Source of the DNA: [Empedobacter] haloabium
GTDB taxonomy: Bacteria > Pseudomonadota > Gammaproteobacteria > Burkholderiales > Burkholderiaceae_D
Assembly: GCA_008011715.2 (NCBI GenBank)
Contig: CP136508.1
Span: forward strand, 5,084,001-5,148,000
DNA: 64,000 nt
Direction: 5' to 3'
Shown one piece after another: positions 1 to 8,433 of this stretch; position 1 is the stretch's first letter; every line of letters starts with the position of its first letter. A model generated the notes under the pieces. The model was not told the DNA's origin, did no database searches, and saw only the letters and a program-made list of their open reading frames with translations. A program made the position numbers and the translations under genes.

Positions 1-837
1 GACAGCAACGTCAACCAGGGCGCGAAGAACCCGGAATTTGTCGCCGGCAACGGCACGCCGCTGGAGCTGCTGCCCGAGTACCTGCCGCACGCCGACCACT
101 ACACGGTGCTGTCGGGCGACTACATGACGGAGCTGAATGAGCGCGGCGACTTCGCCTTCGTGCAGGTGCACGGCCGCCGCAACGATCACGAGTCCGGCTA
201 CAACACCCTGTCGCTGTTCGCCGGCCTGGAGCACCCCTGGCGCGCCGGCGGCTGGCGCATGCGCAGCGTGGCGCTGGGCGGCCTGCTGGCCCTGGGCGGT
301 GAGCTGTACCAGCAGCAGGCGCAGGCCCAACTGCGCGCCACCCCACCGCTGCGGCTGCCGAAGAACGTCGACTTCAGCATGCTGGCCGGCGCCAGCTACA
401 CGCATTACCGCACGCTGACCAACTTCGACGCCCTGACCCTGGAACTGCGTGGGGTGCTGGCCTACCGCAGCAAGACCGTGTGGGGCCAGGCCAGCCTGGG
501 CTACCTGGACGACCACGCGCAGGGCACGCGCCCCGGTGGCGACCGCAATGGCTGGACCGCGCGCCTGTTCGCGCGCGGCGTGCTGGCAGGCGGCGTCGAG
601 GGCGAACTGGACCTGAGCCACCAGCGCTGGCAGGGCAGCAACCCATACTCACCCGGCCTGATCGACGCGGTACGGTTGCAACGCACCAGCAGCGCGCGCC
701 TGGCGCTGATTTATCCGTTCACGGCCGAACAATCGCTGCAACTGGAATGGCGCAAGGTGCGCAACCGCGAGAACATTTCGATCTTCCAGTACGACAGCCG
801 TCAGATCGCGTTGAGCTGGCGCTGGGACGGCCGGTGA
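1..837 (+). CDS. C-terminal part of an outer-membrane beta-barrel protein (5' end outside window)
   Basis: The frame is open from base 1 and stops with TGA at 835-837, so only the last 278 residues are seen. The fragment is rich in alternating hydrophobic and polar stretches with many Tyr, Trp and Arg residues, and ends in an aromatic strand (ALSWRW) as outer-membrane barrels do. It begins with DSNVNQG, a motif often seen where a periplasmic TPR domain joins a C-terminal barrel in SLAM/DUF560-type proteins. The TPR part, if present, lies upstream and cannot be checked. The family call is an inference from motif and composition. The next gene follows after 34 bp in the same direction. Confidence 0.5.
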   Translation, partial: DSNVNQGAKNPEFVAGNGTPLELLPEYLPHADHYTVLSGDYMTELNERGDFAFVQVHGRRNDHESGYNTLSLFAGLEHPWRAGGWRMRSVALGGLLALGGELYQQQAQAQLRATPPLRLPKNVDFSMLAGASYTHYRTLTNFDALTLELRGVLAYRSKTVWGQASLGYLDDHAQGTRPGGDRNGWTARLFARGVLAGGVEGELDLSHQRWQGSNPYSPGLIDAVRLQRTSSARLALIYPFTAEQSLQLEWRKVRNRENISIFQYDSRQIALSWRWDGR

Positions 838-871
838 CCTTACATTTGCTTACGTTGACGGCTGGTATTTC

Positions 872-1219
872 ATGCAGTTAGAGGTAATACTGTTCGGCAT
901 CATCGTCGCTGGCGTGCTGGCCGGCTGCCTGCTGCCAAACGAGTGGCTGCCGCCGCTTCCGAACGACAAATTCATGCACTTTGCCGCCTATGCGGTGCTG
1001 ACGCTGCTGGCGGCCCGCATCGCCGCTGACTGGGGTGCGTTCGCGCTGTGGAGCGTGGGCCTGCTGGCGGCCGGACTGGTCGTCGAATGCCTGCAGCAAC
1101 TGGTGCCCGGGCGGGGATTCAGCTGGCCCGACCAGCTGGCCAATGCGGCGGGCATCGCCTGTGTCGCGCTTGCCGTCGGGTTATTACGGCTGGCCGGGCA
1201 CGACCTGCTTATTTTGTAA
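872..1219 (+). CDS. VanZ-like small membrane protein
   Basis: This 115-residue protein has about four hydrophobic segments. It carries the VanZ-family pattern: an early LPNDKFMHF segment, then ECLQQLVPGRGFSWPDQLANAAG, split here as ECLQQLVPGR and DQLANAAG, where the acidic, Gln and Asn residues are typical. VanZ-like proteins are poorly understood membrane proteins, often found beside polysaccharide genes. The ATG lies 34 bp after the preceding stop and the gene ends 9 bp before the Crp-type regulator, so the three may be co-transcribed. No enzymatic role can be assigned from sequence. Confidence 0.75.
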   Translation: MQLEVILFGIIVAGVLAGCLLPNEWLPPLPNDKFMHFAAYAVLTLLAARIAADWGAFALWSVGLLAAGLVVECLQQLVPGRGFSWPDQLANAAGIACVALAVGLLRLAGHDLLIL

Positions 1220-1222
1220 AAT
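1217..1222 (+). promoter_or_regulatory. Possible -10 box placing the Crp-type gene start at +1
   Basis: TAAAAT lies here, directly preceded by TG. The A of the ATG at 1229 falls 7 bases after the hexamer, where transcription would start. No good -35 hexamer and no ribosome binding site are visible. This is a weak prediction. Confidence 0.25.
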
Positions 1223-1228
1223 ATCGTA

Positions 1229-1969
1229 ATGACGACCCAAACCGATCAACCGGCCAGCCAGCAATCCAGCGCCGACGTGGCGCCCACGCAGAACGTGCAG
1301 GTCCACCTGCGCAAGATTCCGCTGCTGGCCGACCTCAGCGACGAGGAAATGGCGCGCGTGAAGACGCAGTTGCGTTTCCGCCAGCATGCCAAGCGCGACG
1401 TGGTGCTGCAAAAAGGCGGCGCCGGCGACGGCCTGCTGTTCCTGCTGTCCGGCCAGTTGCAGGTCATCGACGTGACGGAAGACGGCCGCGCGATCGGCCT
1501 GCGCCTGCTGGCGCCAGGCGACTTCTTCGGCGAGATCGCCGTCATCAGCGGCTCGGTGCGCACAGCCTCGGTAGTCGCCATGAGCCCGGTGCTGGTGGCG
1601 TTCCTGCCCGCGCCCGAAGCGCTGCACCTGTTCTCGCACTCGCCTTCGGTGGCCAACAAGATGCTGCGCCACCTGGCCGAGAAGATTCAGCGCGACTCCG
1701 AATTCCGCTCGCTGCTGTCGATCAACAACACCACGCGGCGCATCTACACCTTCCTAGTGCAGATGAAGAAAAGCCAGCCCGGCCAGCCGGACGTGGTGGA
1801 AAACCTGCCCACCCACCAGGACATTGCCAACATGATCAACACGAGCCGCGAGACGGTCACCCGCGCGCTGCTCACGCTGGCGCAGCAGGGCATCATCCAG
1901 AAGGATACGCACCGCCTCATCATCCTCAAGCCGAACGACCTGCAAAAGCTCGTCGACGGCGCCACCTGA
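1229..1969 (+). CDS. Crp/Fnr-family transcriptional regulator
   Basis: This 246-residue regulator has an N-terminal cyclic-nucleotide-binding beta roll (about residues 30-145). The phosphate-binding segment FGEIAVISGSVRTASV contains the Glu and Arg-Thr expected for a cAMP-type ligand pocket. A long dimer helix and a C-terminal winged helix-turn-helix follow (THQDIANMINTSRETVTRAL, about residues 195-215). It lacks the N-terminal Cys cluster of Fnr, so it is Crp-like rather than an iron-sulfur oxygen sensor. It sits directly upstream of the polysaccharide export genes and could control them; this is inferred from position only. No Shine-Dalgarno sequence is evident before the ATG; see the promoter entry at 1217. 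Confidence 0.88.
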   Translation: MTTQTDQPASQQSSADVAPTQNVQVHLRKIPLLADLSDEEMARVKTQLRFRQHAKRDVVLQKGGAGDGLLFLLSGQLQVIDVTEDGRAIGLRLLAPGDFFGEIAVISGSVRTASVVAMSPVLVAFLPAPEALHLFSHSPSVANKMLRHLAEKIQRDSEFRSLLSINNTTRRIYTFLVQMKKSQPGQPDVVENLPTHQDIANMINTSRETVTRALLTLAQQGIIQKDTHRLIILKPNDLQKLVDGAT

Positions 1970-2005
1970 CCCCCGAAGCGTCCGCGCCGCGAACATGCCG
2001 TACGG

Positions 2006-2011
2006 TATAAT
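2006..2011 (+). promoter_or_regulatory. Possible -10 box upstream of the polysaccharide export operon
   Basis: A perfect TATAAT hexamer lies in the 141 bp gap between the Crp-type gene and the Wzm-like permease, about 100 bp before the permease start. No convincing -35 element stands 16-18 bp upstream, so it would need an activator, perhaps the adjacent Crp-type protein. The position is plausible but the evidence is the hexamer only. Confidence 0.35.
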
Positions 2012-2110
2012 CGCGCGCCCCGCGTTGACGCAACGACAACACCTCATCGATTACGAAGAATAACAGCCCATGCATCGATATACCCTGCAGCGCGCGGCCG
2101 GAGCCGCGCG

Positions 2111-2911
2111 ATGATCGTCCTCGGCAGACTGCGCAATATCGCCGCCTACCGCGGCTTCATCACCGGCAGCGTCCAGCGCGAATTCCAGTCGAAGTACCGC
2201 AATTCCATGCTCGGCGCGATCTGGACCATCCTGAACCCGCTGGCCATGATCGTCGTCTACACGGTGATCTTCTCCCAGGTCATGCGCAACCGCCTCCCCG
2301 GTGTTGGCTCGGCCTACGCCTACAGCATCTACCTGTGCGCCGGCGTGCTGACGTGGAACCTGTTTACCGAGATCGTGCTGAAGGGCCAGAGCGTGTTCAT
2401 CGACAACGCCGGCCTGATCAAGAAGCTCAACTTCCCGCGCATCTGCCTGCCCATCATCGTGGTGCTGAACGCGCTGCTGAACTTCGGCATCATCTTCGGC
2501 CTGTTCACCCTGTTCCTGCTCCTGTCCGGCAATTTCCCCGGCTGGCCCTTCCTGGCACTGCTGCCGGTACTGGCGCTGCAGGTGCTGCTGGCGATCGGCC
2601 TGGGCATGGTGCTGGGCATCCTGAACGTGTTCTTCCGCGACGTGGGCCAGTTCTTCGGCATCGCCCTGCAGTTCTGGTTTTGGTTCACGCCGGTCGTCTA
2701 TCCCGTCACGGCGCTGCCGGAAGAAGTACGGCACTGGTTGGCGCTTAATCCGATGGCGCCCGTCGTCATGGCCTACCAGGACATCCTGGTGAAGCAGGTC
2801 ATGCCGCACTGGGCCAGCCTGCTGCCGGCCACCGTGCTGGCCGCCCTGCTGTGCCTGCTTGGCATGCACTTGTTCAAGAAACGCGCTGGCGAAATGGTGG
2901 ACGAACTATGA
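2111..2911 (+). CDS. wzm: ABC-2 type polysaccharide export permease (Wzm-like)
   Basis: This 266-residue integral membrane protein has about six transmembrane segments. It carries the ABC-2 signature pattern of O-antigen and capsule exporters: an N-terminal amphipathic REFQSKYRNSMLGAIW segment, then IFSQVMRN, and later FWFWFTPVVYP in the conserved re-entrant/TM region. With the adjacent ATPase it would form the inner-membrane channel that exports an undecaprenyl-linked glycan to the periplasm. The ATG is preceded by GGAG at about 9 bases. Its TGA overlaps the ATG of the ATPase gene (ATGA), showing translational coupling. Confidence 0.9.
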   Translation: MIVLGRLRNIAAYRGFITGSVQREFQSKYRNSMLGAIWTILNPLAMIVVYTVIFSQVMRNRLPGVGSAYAYSIYLCAGVLTWNLFTEIVLKGQSVFIDNAGLIKKLNFPRICLPIIVVLNALLNFGIIFGLFTLFLLLSGNFPGWPFLALLPVLALQVLLAIGLGMVLGILNVFFRDVGQFFGIALQFWFWFTPVVYPVTALPEEVRHWLALNPMAPVVMAYQDILVKQVMPHWASLLPATVLAALLCLLGMHLFKKRAGEMVDEL

Positions 2912-4143
2912 ACGGCCGTATCCAAGTCACCAACCTGGGCAAGGCCTATCGCCGCTATCCCACGCACCGCGCACGCCTGCTGGAGTGGATCCTGCCTGGC
3001 AAGCCGCGCCATGAACTGATCCACGTGCTGCAGGACATCAGCTTCACCGTCGAACCGGGCCAGGCGATGGGCATCATCGGCATCAACGGCGCCGGCAAGA
3101 GCACCTTGCTGAAACTGATCACCGGCACGGCGATGCCGAGCACCGGCAGTGTCACGATCGGCGGCCGGGTGGCCGCGATGTTGGAGCTGGGGATGGGCTT
3201 CCACCCCGATTTCACGGGCCGGCAAAACGTCTACATGGCCGGCCAGCTGCTCGGGATGACGGTGGAGGAACTGACCACCCTGATGCCGGAGATCGAGGCG
3301 TTCGCCGAGATCGGCGAGTACATTGACCAGCCCGTGCGGGTCTATTCCAGCGGCATGCAGATGCGCCTGGGCTTCTCGGTCGCCACGGCGCGCCGCCCGG
3401 ACGTGCTGATCGTGGACGAGGCGCTGTCGGTCGGCGACGCCTACTTCCAGCACAAGAGCTTCGAGCGCATCCGCACGTTCCGCCAGCAGGGCACGACCCT
3501 GCTGATCGTCTCGCACGACAAGGGCGCAATCCAGTCGGTATGCGACCGCGCCATCCTGCTCGACGCGGGCCGCGTGCGCAAGGAAGGCGCGCCGGAAGAG
3601 ATCATGGACTTCTACAACGCCATGCTGGCCGACCGCGAAGGCGCCAACGTGCGGCAGGAGGAGCACGGCAACGGCAAGAAGCAGACCATTTCCGGCACTG
3701 GCGAAGCGGTGGTGACGTCGATCGCCCTGCTCGATGCCGACGGCCAGCCGGCCGAGGTGCACGGCACCGGCAACGCGGTGACCTTGCGCATCGAGGTGGC
3801 GGTCAAGGCCGACCTGCCCGAGCTGACCCTGGGCTACCGCATCAAGGACCGGCTGGGCCAGAACATCTTCGGCACCAACACGTTCCACAAGGGTGCATCG
3901 CTGGAAGGCGTCAAGGCCGGCCAGGCGCTGCGCTTCGATTTCGCCTTCCCGCTCAACCTGGGCCCGGGCAGCTATTCCGTCGCCACGGCCCTGCACAATT
4001 CCGACAACCACTTGGCCGCCAACTACGAATGGCGCGACCTGGCACTCGTGTTTGAAGTGATGAACCTGAAGCACAGCTATTTTGAAGGCTGCACCTGGCT
4101 CGATCCCGAAGTCACGTTGCACGTCGAGGGCCCAACCGCATGA
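2908..4143 (+). CDS. wzt: Polysaccharide ABC transporter ATP-binding protein with C-terminal carbohydrate-binding domain (Wzt-like)
   Basis: This 411-residue protein has an ABC ATPase domain at about residues 5-245: Walker A GINGAGKST (58-66), signature YSSGMQMRL (146-154), Walker B DVLIVDEAL (165-173) and the switch His in IVSHD. A beta-rich domain of about 150 residues follows (about 265-411), as in Wzt proteins that read the capped non-reducing end of the O-antigen before export. The start used is the ATG that overlaps the permease stop; longer upstream readings lie inside the permease gene. The stop overlaps the next ATG in another ATGA. The C-domain suggests the exported glycan carries a terminal modification, which the adjacent methyltransferase could supply. 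Confidence 0.92.
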   Translation: MNGRIQVTNLGKAYRRYPTHRARLLEWILPGKPRHELIHVLQDISFTVEPGQAMGIIGINGAGKSTLLKLITGTAMPSTGSVTIGGRVAAMLELGMGFHPDFTGRQNVYMAGQLLGMTVEELTTLMPEIEAFAEIGEYIDQPVRVYSSGMQMRLGFSVATARRPDVLIVDEALSVGDAYFQHKSFERIRTFRQQGTTLLIVSHDKGAIQSVCDRAILLDAGRVRKEGAPEEIMDFYNAMLADREGANVRQEEHGNGKKQTISGTGEAVVTSIALLDADGQPAEVHGTGNAVTLRIEVAVKADLPELTLGYRIKDRLGQNIFGTNTFHKGASLEGVKAGQALRFDFAFPLNLGPGSYSVATALHNSDNHLAANYEWRDLALVFEVMNLKHSYFEGCTWLDPEVTLHVEGPTA

Positions 4144-5393
4144 CCACTCCATTCATTACCTACGCCGACAACTTCGAGGACGTCGTCCTGTGGCGCGCAC
4201 TGGGCGACGTCGAACGCGGCTTCTATCTCGACGTGGGCGCGGGCGAGCCGCGCCTGCGCTCCGTCACGCACGCCTTCTACCAGCGCGGCTGGCGCGGCAT
4301 CAACCTGGAGCCGGCCAGCACATTGCAGCGGCGCCTGCGCATGGAGCGGCCGGCCGACGTCAACCTGGCCGTCGCGGCGGCCGCGGGCGCCGGCGAGCAG
4401 ACCCTGTACGAGGTCAGCGGCACCACCTCCTCCACGTTCGACGCGCGCGTCGCCGAGGCGATGAGCGGCGCCGGCCACGAAGTGCTGCTGCGCCGCGTGC
4501 CGCTCGACACGCTAGACGCGATCTGCGCGCAGCACGCCGAACCGGTCATCCATTTCGCGCGGATCGATGCCGGCCAGGGCGGCGCGGCGGTCCTGGAAGG
4601 CTTCGACCTGGCGCGCTGGCGCCCCTGGGTCGTGCTGCTGGTCGGCAGCGCGGACGACGAGCGCCTGCGCGCGGCGGGCTACCGGCGCGCGCTCTCGGAC
4701 GGCCATACCACCTACTATGCGGCCCCCGGCCGCGACGACCTGCTGGCCGCGCTGTCGCTGCCGCCGACCCCAAGCGACCGCTTCGTGCTGTGCGAGGAGC
4801 ACCGCTGCAATTTCCCGCTCGACCCGTGGCGCCAGCGCGTGGCGACGGCCGAGGCGAGCGTGGAGGAGGCACGCACCTGGGCCATGGCCCACGTGCGCGA
4901 ATGGAAGGAGAAGTATGGCCGCCTGACGGAAGCGCAGGAACGGGCCCGGCGCGCCGAGGCCGAGCTGGCGACGGTGACGCAATATGCGCCGCGCGCGGCC
5001 CATGCCGACGTGCTCGAGCGCGAGCTGGCCGCGGTCTACGCCAGCCTGTCGTGGCGCGTCACGCGGCCGCTGCGCGAAGGCCGGGTCTTCGCCGCGCGCG
5101 CGCGCGGCTGGCTGCGCCGCCGCGCCGGCCAGGCCAGGACCCTGGGCGTGCGCGTCGCCAAGGCGCTGGTGCGCCGCGCGATGCACATCGTGCTGGCGCA
5201 GCCGCGCCTGGCGTCGTTCGCGCGCCGCCAGATCGTCCGTTTCCCGCGCCTGACCGCACTGGCGCGCGGCATCATGCTGCGCGGCCGGCTCGATGCCGCC
5301 GCCATGCCGGAGCAGCCGATCACGGCGGACGTGAGCCAGTTGCCGGACAGCGCGCAGCGCGTGCTGCGCGACCTCCAGCGCGCGCGTCGCTGA
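4140..5393 (+). CDS. FkbM-family methyltransferase with coiled-coil tail
   Basis: This 417-residue protein opens with ITYADNFEDVVLWRAL and the SAM-binding segment FYLDVGAGEP (about 28-37), typical of FkbM-type methyltransferases in polysaccharide clusters. The catalytic domain ends near residue 215. A charged, Ala/Glu/Arg-rich probable coiled coil (about 235-285) follows, then the SLSWRVTRPLR motif common in sugar-polymer enzymes, then a basic C-terminus. It may methylate a sugar hydroxyl, possibly the chain terminus recognised by the Wzt C-domain. That substrate is inferred from the operon, not shown by the sequence. Its start overlaps the wzt stop by 4 bases. Confidence 0.82.
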   Translation: MTTPFITYADNFEDVVLWRALGDVERGFYLDVGAGEPRLRSVTHAFYQRGWRGINLEPASTLQRRLRMERPADVNLAVAAAAGAGEQTLYEVSGTTSSTFDARVAEAMSGAGHEVLLRRVPLDTLDAICAQHAEPVIHFARIDAGQGGAAVLEGFDLARWRPWVVLLVGSADDERLRAAGYRRALSDGHTTYYAAPGRDDLLAALSLPPTPSDRFVLCEEHRCNFPLDPWRQRVATAEASVEEARTWAMAHVREWKEKYGRLTEAQERARRAEAELATVTQYAPRAAHADVLERELAAVYASLSWRVTRPLREGRVFAARARGWLRRRAGQARTLGVRVAKALVRRAMHIVLAQPRLASFARRQIVRFPRLTALARGIMLRGRLDAAAMPEQPITADVSQLPDSAQRVLRDLQRARR

Positions 5394-5421
5394 CGCCCCC
5401 TTCCACCGGATACCGATTTCT

Positions 5422-8400
5422 ATGCGCATCGTTCTAGACCTGCAAGCCTGCCAAGGCTCCAGCACGCACCGCGGCATCGGCCGCTATTCCATGGCCCTCA
5501 CGCTGGCGATGCTGCGCCAGGGCGGCAGCCATGAGTTCCGCATTGCCGTCAACAACCACTTCCCTGACAGCGTGGCCAACCTGCGCAAGGCGTTCGACGG
5601 TATGCTGCCACAGTCGCACATCGGCGCCTACCACCTGCCGGCGGCGATCTGGGAACACCAGGTCGCCAACGCCTGGCGCGTGCGCGCGGCCGAACAGGTG
5701 CGCGAGCATTACCTGGCCGGCCTGGCGCCGGACGTGGTGCACGTGTCCAGCCTGTTCGAAGGCCTGGGCGAGGACGCCTGCGTGTCGGTGCAGCACGGCC
5801 GCCACCGGCACGACACCGCCGTCACGCTGTACGACCTGATCCCGCTGATTCGCAAGGAAACCTACCTGACCGACGCCCACGTGGCGAACTGGTACTACCG
5901 CAAGCTGCAAAGCCTGAAGAATGCCCAGATCCTGCTGGCCATCTCCGGCCATTCGCGCACCGAGGCGATCGACGCGCTGCAGCTGCCGCCCGACCAAGTG
6001 GTCAACATCTCCTCGGCGGTGGACGACATCTTCCGTCCGCGCCAGCTCAGCGCCGAACAGAACGCGGCGCTGCGCCAGCGCTACGGCCTGCACCGCTCGT
6101 TCATCATGTACACCGGCGGCATCGACTACCGCAAGAACATCGAGGGCCTGATCGAGGCCTACGCGAAGCTGCCGGCGCCGCTGCGCGCGCAGCACCAGCT
6201 GGCAATCGTCTGCAACGTACCCGAGCACGACCGCAAGCGCCTGCTCGGCGTGGGCGCGATGTTCGGCATCCCGGAAGGCGACCTGGTACTGACGGGCTTC
6301 GTGCCGGACGACGACCTGGTCGCGCTGTACAACAGCACCACCCTGTTCGTGTTCCCATCGCTGCAGGAAGGCTTCGGCCTGCCGGCGCTGGAGGCGATGT
6401 CGTGCGGCGTCGCCACCATCGGTTCGAACAACAGCAGCATCCCGGAAGTGATCGGCCGCGCCGACGCGCTGTTCGACCCGAACCGGATCGACGACATCAC
6501 CGCCAAGATGCAGCACGCGCTGACCGACAGCGCTTTCCACGCCAGCCTGTGCGCGCACGGCCTGGAGCAGTCCAAGCTGTTCTCGTGGGACGCCAGCGCG
6601 CGCAAGGCGCTGGATGCCTTTGAGGCGGCGCACGAACGGCGCCAAGCGGCGCAGCGCACGGCCGTGCCGGCGGCGGCGCTTCCGGTCACGCGGCGGCCGC
6701 GCCTGGCCTATATCTCGCCGCTGCCGCCGGAACGCAGCGGCATCGCCGACACCAGCGGCGAGATGCTGCCGGAACTGGCGCGCTACTACGACATCGACGT
6801 TATCGTGCAGCAGCCCGAACCCGTCAACGAGCGCTGGATCCTGGCCAACTTCGGCCAGCGCACAGTGGCCTGGTTCGAGGCCAATGCGCACCGCTATGAC
6901 CGCGTGCTGTACCACTTCGGCAACTCCGCCTACCACGCCCACATGTTCGCGCTGCTGGAACGCCATCCTGGCGTCGTCGCGCTGCACGACTTCTACATGA
7001 GCGGCGCGCTGCATTACGTGTCCGTGTCCGGCAACGATCCGGACAGCTACGCCCGCGCGCTGTATCGCTCGCACGGCTACCGCGCGCTGGCGCACGAGCG
7101 CGAGCACGGCCGCGAAGCGTCGTACTACGAATATCCATGCAATCGCCCGGTGCTCGACCACGCCGCCGGCATCATCGTCCACTCGAACCATTCGATGGAA
7201 CTGGCGGAGCGCTGGTACGGCCCGGGCAGCGCAGCCGGCTGGCGCCACGTCGAGTTGCCGCGCCTGCTGCCCGGCCCCGTGGACCGCGCCGCCGCGCGCG
7301 CCCGCCTGGGCATGCAGGACGACGACTTCCTGGTCTGCACATTCGGCCTGATCGCCGTCACCAAGTGCCCGGAGAAAATCGTCGACGCTTGGCTGGAGTC
7401 GCCAATGAACCAGGACGCCAAATGCCACCTGGTGTTCGTCGGCGACCACGGCGGCGGCCCGTTCGGCGAAGGCTTGGTGGCGCGCATGGAGGGCCACCCG
7501 CGCATCCGCGTCACCGGTTTCGCGTCGCAGGAGCTGTACCGCACCTACCTGGCCGCCGCTGACTGCGCCGTGCAGCTGCGCACCCGCACGCGCGGCGAGA
7601 CTTCCGGCACGATCCTGGACTGCCTGTCGTACCGCATCCCGACCATCATCAACCAGCACGGCTCGGCCGCCGAGATGCCCGAGCATATCGCGGTGCGCCT
7701 GGCCGACGACTTCTCTACCGCCGAGCTGGCGCTGGCGATGACGCAGCTGCGGCGCGACCCGGCGTTCGCGCGCCAGGTCGGCGAAGCCGGCTACGCGCAT
7801 ATGTCGACCGTGCACCATCCGGCCCGCGTCGCGCAGCAGTACCACGAGGCGATCGAGGCCTTCGCTGTCGAAGGCCGCCACGTACACTACCGCGCCCTGA
7901 TGGACGGCCTGGCGCACATCGAGTGCCCGATGCGGGCCCAGGAGGGCGACTGGCTGCAGGTAGCGGCCGCCATCGCCGCCAACGAGCCGCCCGGCGGCAC
8001 CCGCCAGCTGCTGGTGGACGTCGGCACCGAGGCCGGCCGAAGCGACGCGGCCACGCAGCTCGTGCTGCGTCTGATCGCGGCGGAAGTACCGGGCTGGCGC
8101 GTGGAACCGGTGTGGCAGGACGAAGGTCGCTACCGCTATGCGCGCCGCCATACGCTGGAACTGCTCGACTGCGCCAAGCTGCCGCTGGAAGACGGCGCGG
8201 CCACGCTGCGCCAGGGCGACTGCATGCTGCAACTGGCGACCAGGGGGGTGCTGGCGGCCGAACGCGCGGTGGCCAATCGCGGCATCCCGCAGGTCACGGT
8301 GCGGCTGGACGGCACCGCTGCGGCGGACGACACCGCGCCGGCGCTGCTGGCCGGCCTGCTGCCGCCTGAGCTTTACGCCGTGCTGGCCGACCTGCCGGTC

Positions 8401-8433
8401 GCCATGAGCGAGGGTGCTGCCCATGTGCGCTGA
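5422..8433 (+). CDS. Large multi-domain GT4 glycosyltransferase
   Basis: This 1003-residue cytoplasmic enzyme has two GT-B glycosyltransferase units. Unit 1 (about 1-400) has the donor-site motif EGFGLPALE (E-x7-E) and GGIDYRKNIEGL. Unit 2 (about 425-820) has RSGIAD near its start and GETSGTILD in place of the canonical motif, plus the acceptor-side HDFYMSGAL. Residues about 861-1003 look like the N-terminal half of a third GT4 unit and resemble the start of the next protein. Such tandem enzymes (compare WbdA) build repeating O-polysaccharide chains. The sugar specificity is unknown. The stop overlaps the start region of the next glycosyltransferase gene by 11 bases. Confidence 0.88.
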   Translation: MRIVLDLQACQGSSTHRGIGRYSMALTLAMLRQGGSHEFRIAVNNHFPDSVANLRKAFDGMLPQSHIGAYHLPAAIWEHQVANAWRVRAAEQVREHYLAGLAPDVVHVSSLFEGLGEDACVSVQHGRHRHDTAVTLYDLIPLIRKETYLTDAHVANWYYRKLQSLKNAQILLAISGHSRTEAIDALQLPPDQVVNISSAVDDIFRPRQLSAEQNAALRQRYGLHRSFIMYTGGIDYRKNIEGLIEAYAKLPAPLRAQHQLAIVCNVPEHDRKRLLGVGAMFGIPEGDLVLTGFVPDDDLVALYNSTTLFVFPSLQEGFGLPALEAMSCGVATIGSNNSSIPEVIGRADALFDPNRIDDITAKMQHALTDSAFHASLCAHGLEQSKLFSWDASARKALDAFEAAHERRQAAQRTAVPAAALPVTRRPRLAYISPLPPERSGIADTSGEMLPELARYYDIDVIVQQPEPVNERWILANFGQRTVAWFEANAHRYDRVLYHFGNSAYHAHMFALLERHPGVVALHDFYMSGALHYVSVSGNDPDSYARALYRSHGYRALAHEREHGREASYYEYPCNRPVLDHAAGIIVHSNHSMELAERWYGPGSAAGWRHVELPRLLPGPVDRAAARARLGMQDDDFLVCTFGLIAVTKCPEKIVDAWLESPMNQDAKCHLVFVGDHGGGPFGEGLVARMEGHPRIRVTGFASQELYRTYLAAADCAVQLRTRTRGETSGTILDCLSYRIPTIINQHGSAAEMPEHIAVRLADDFSTAELALAMTQLRRDPAFARQVGEAGYAHMSTVHHPARVAQQYHEAIEAFAVEGRHVHYRALMDGLAHIECPMRAQEGDWLQVAAAIAANEPPGGTRQLLVDVGTEAGRSDAATQLVLRLIAAEVPGWRVEPVWQDEGRYRYARRHTLELLDCAKLPLEDGAATLRQGDCMLQLATRGVLAAERAVANRGIPQVTVRLDGTAAADDTAPALLAGLLPPELYAVLADLPVAMSEGAAHVR

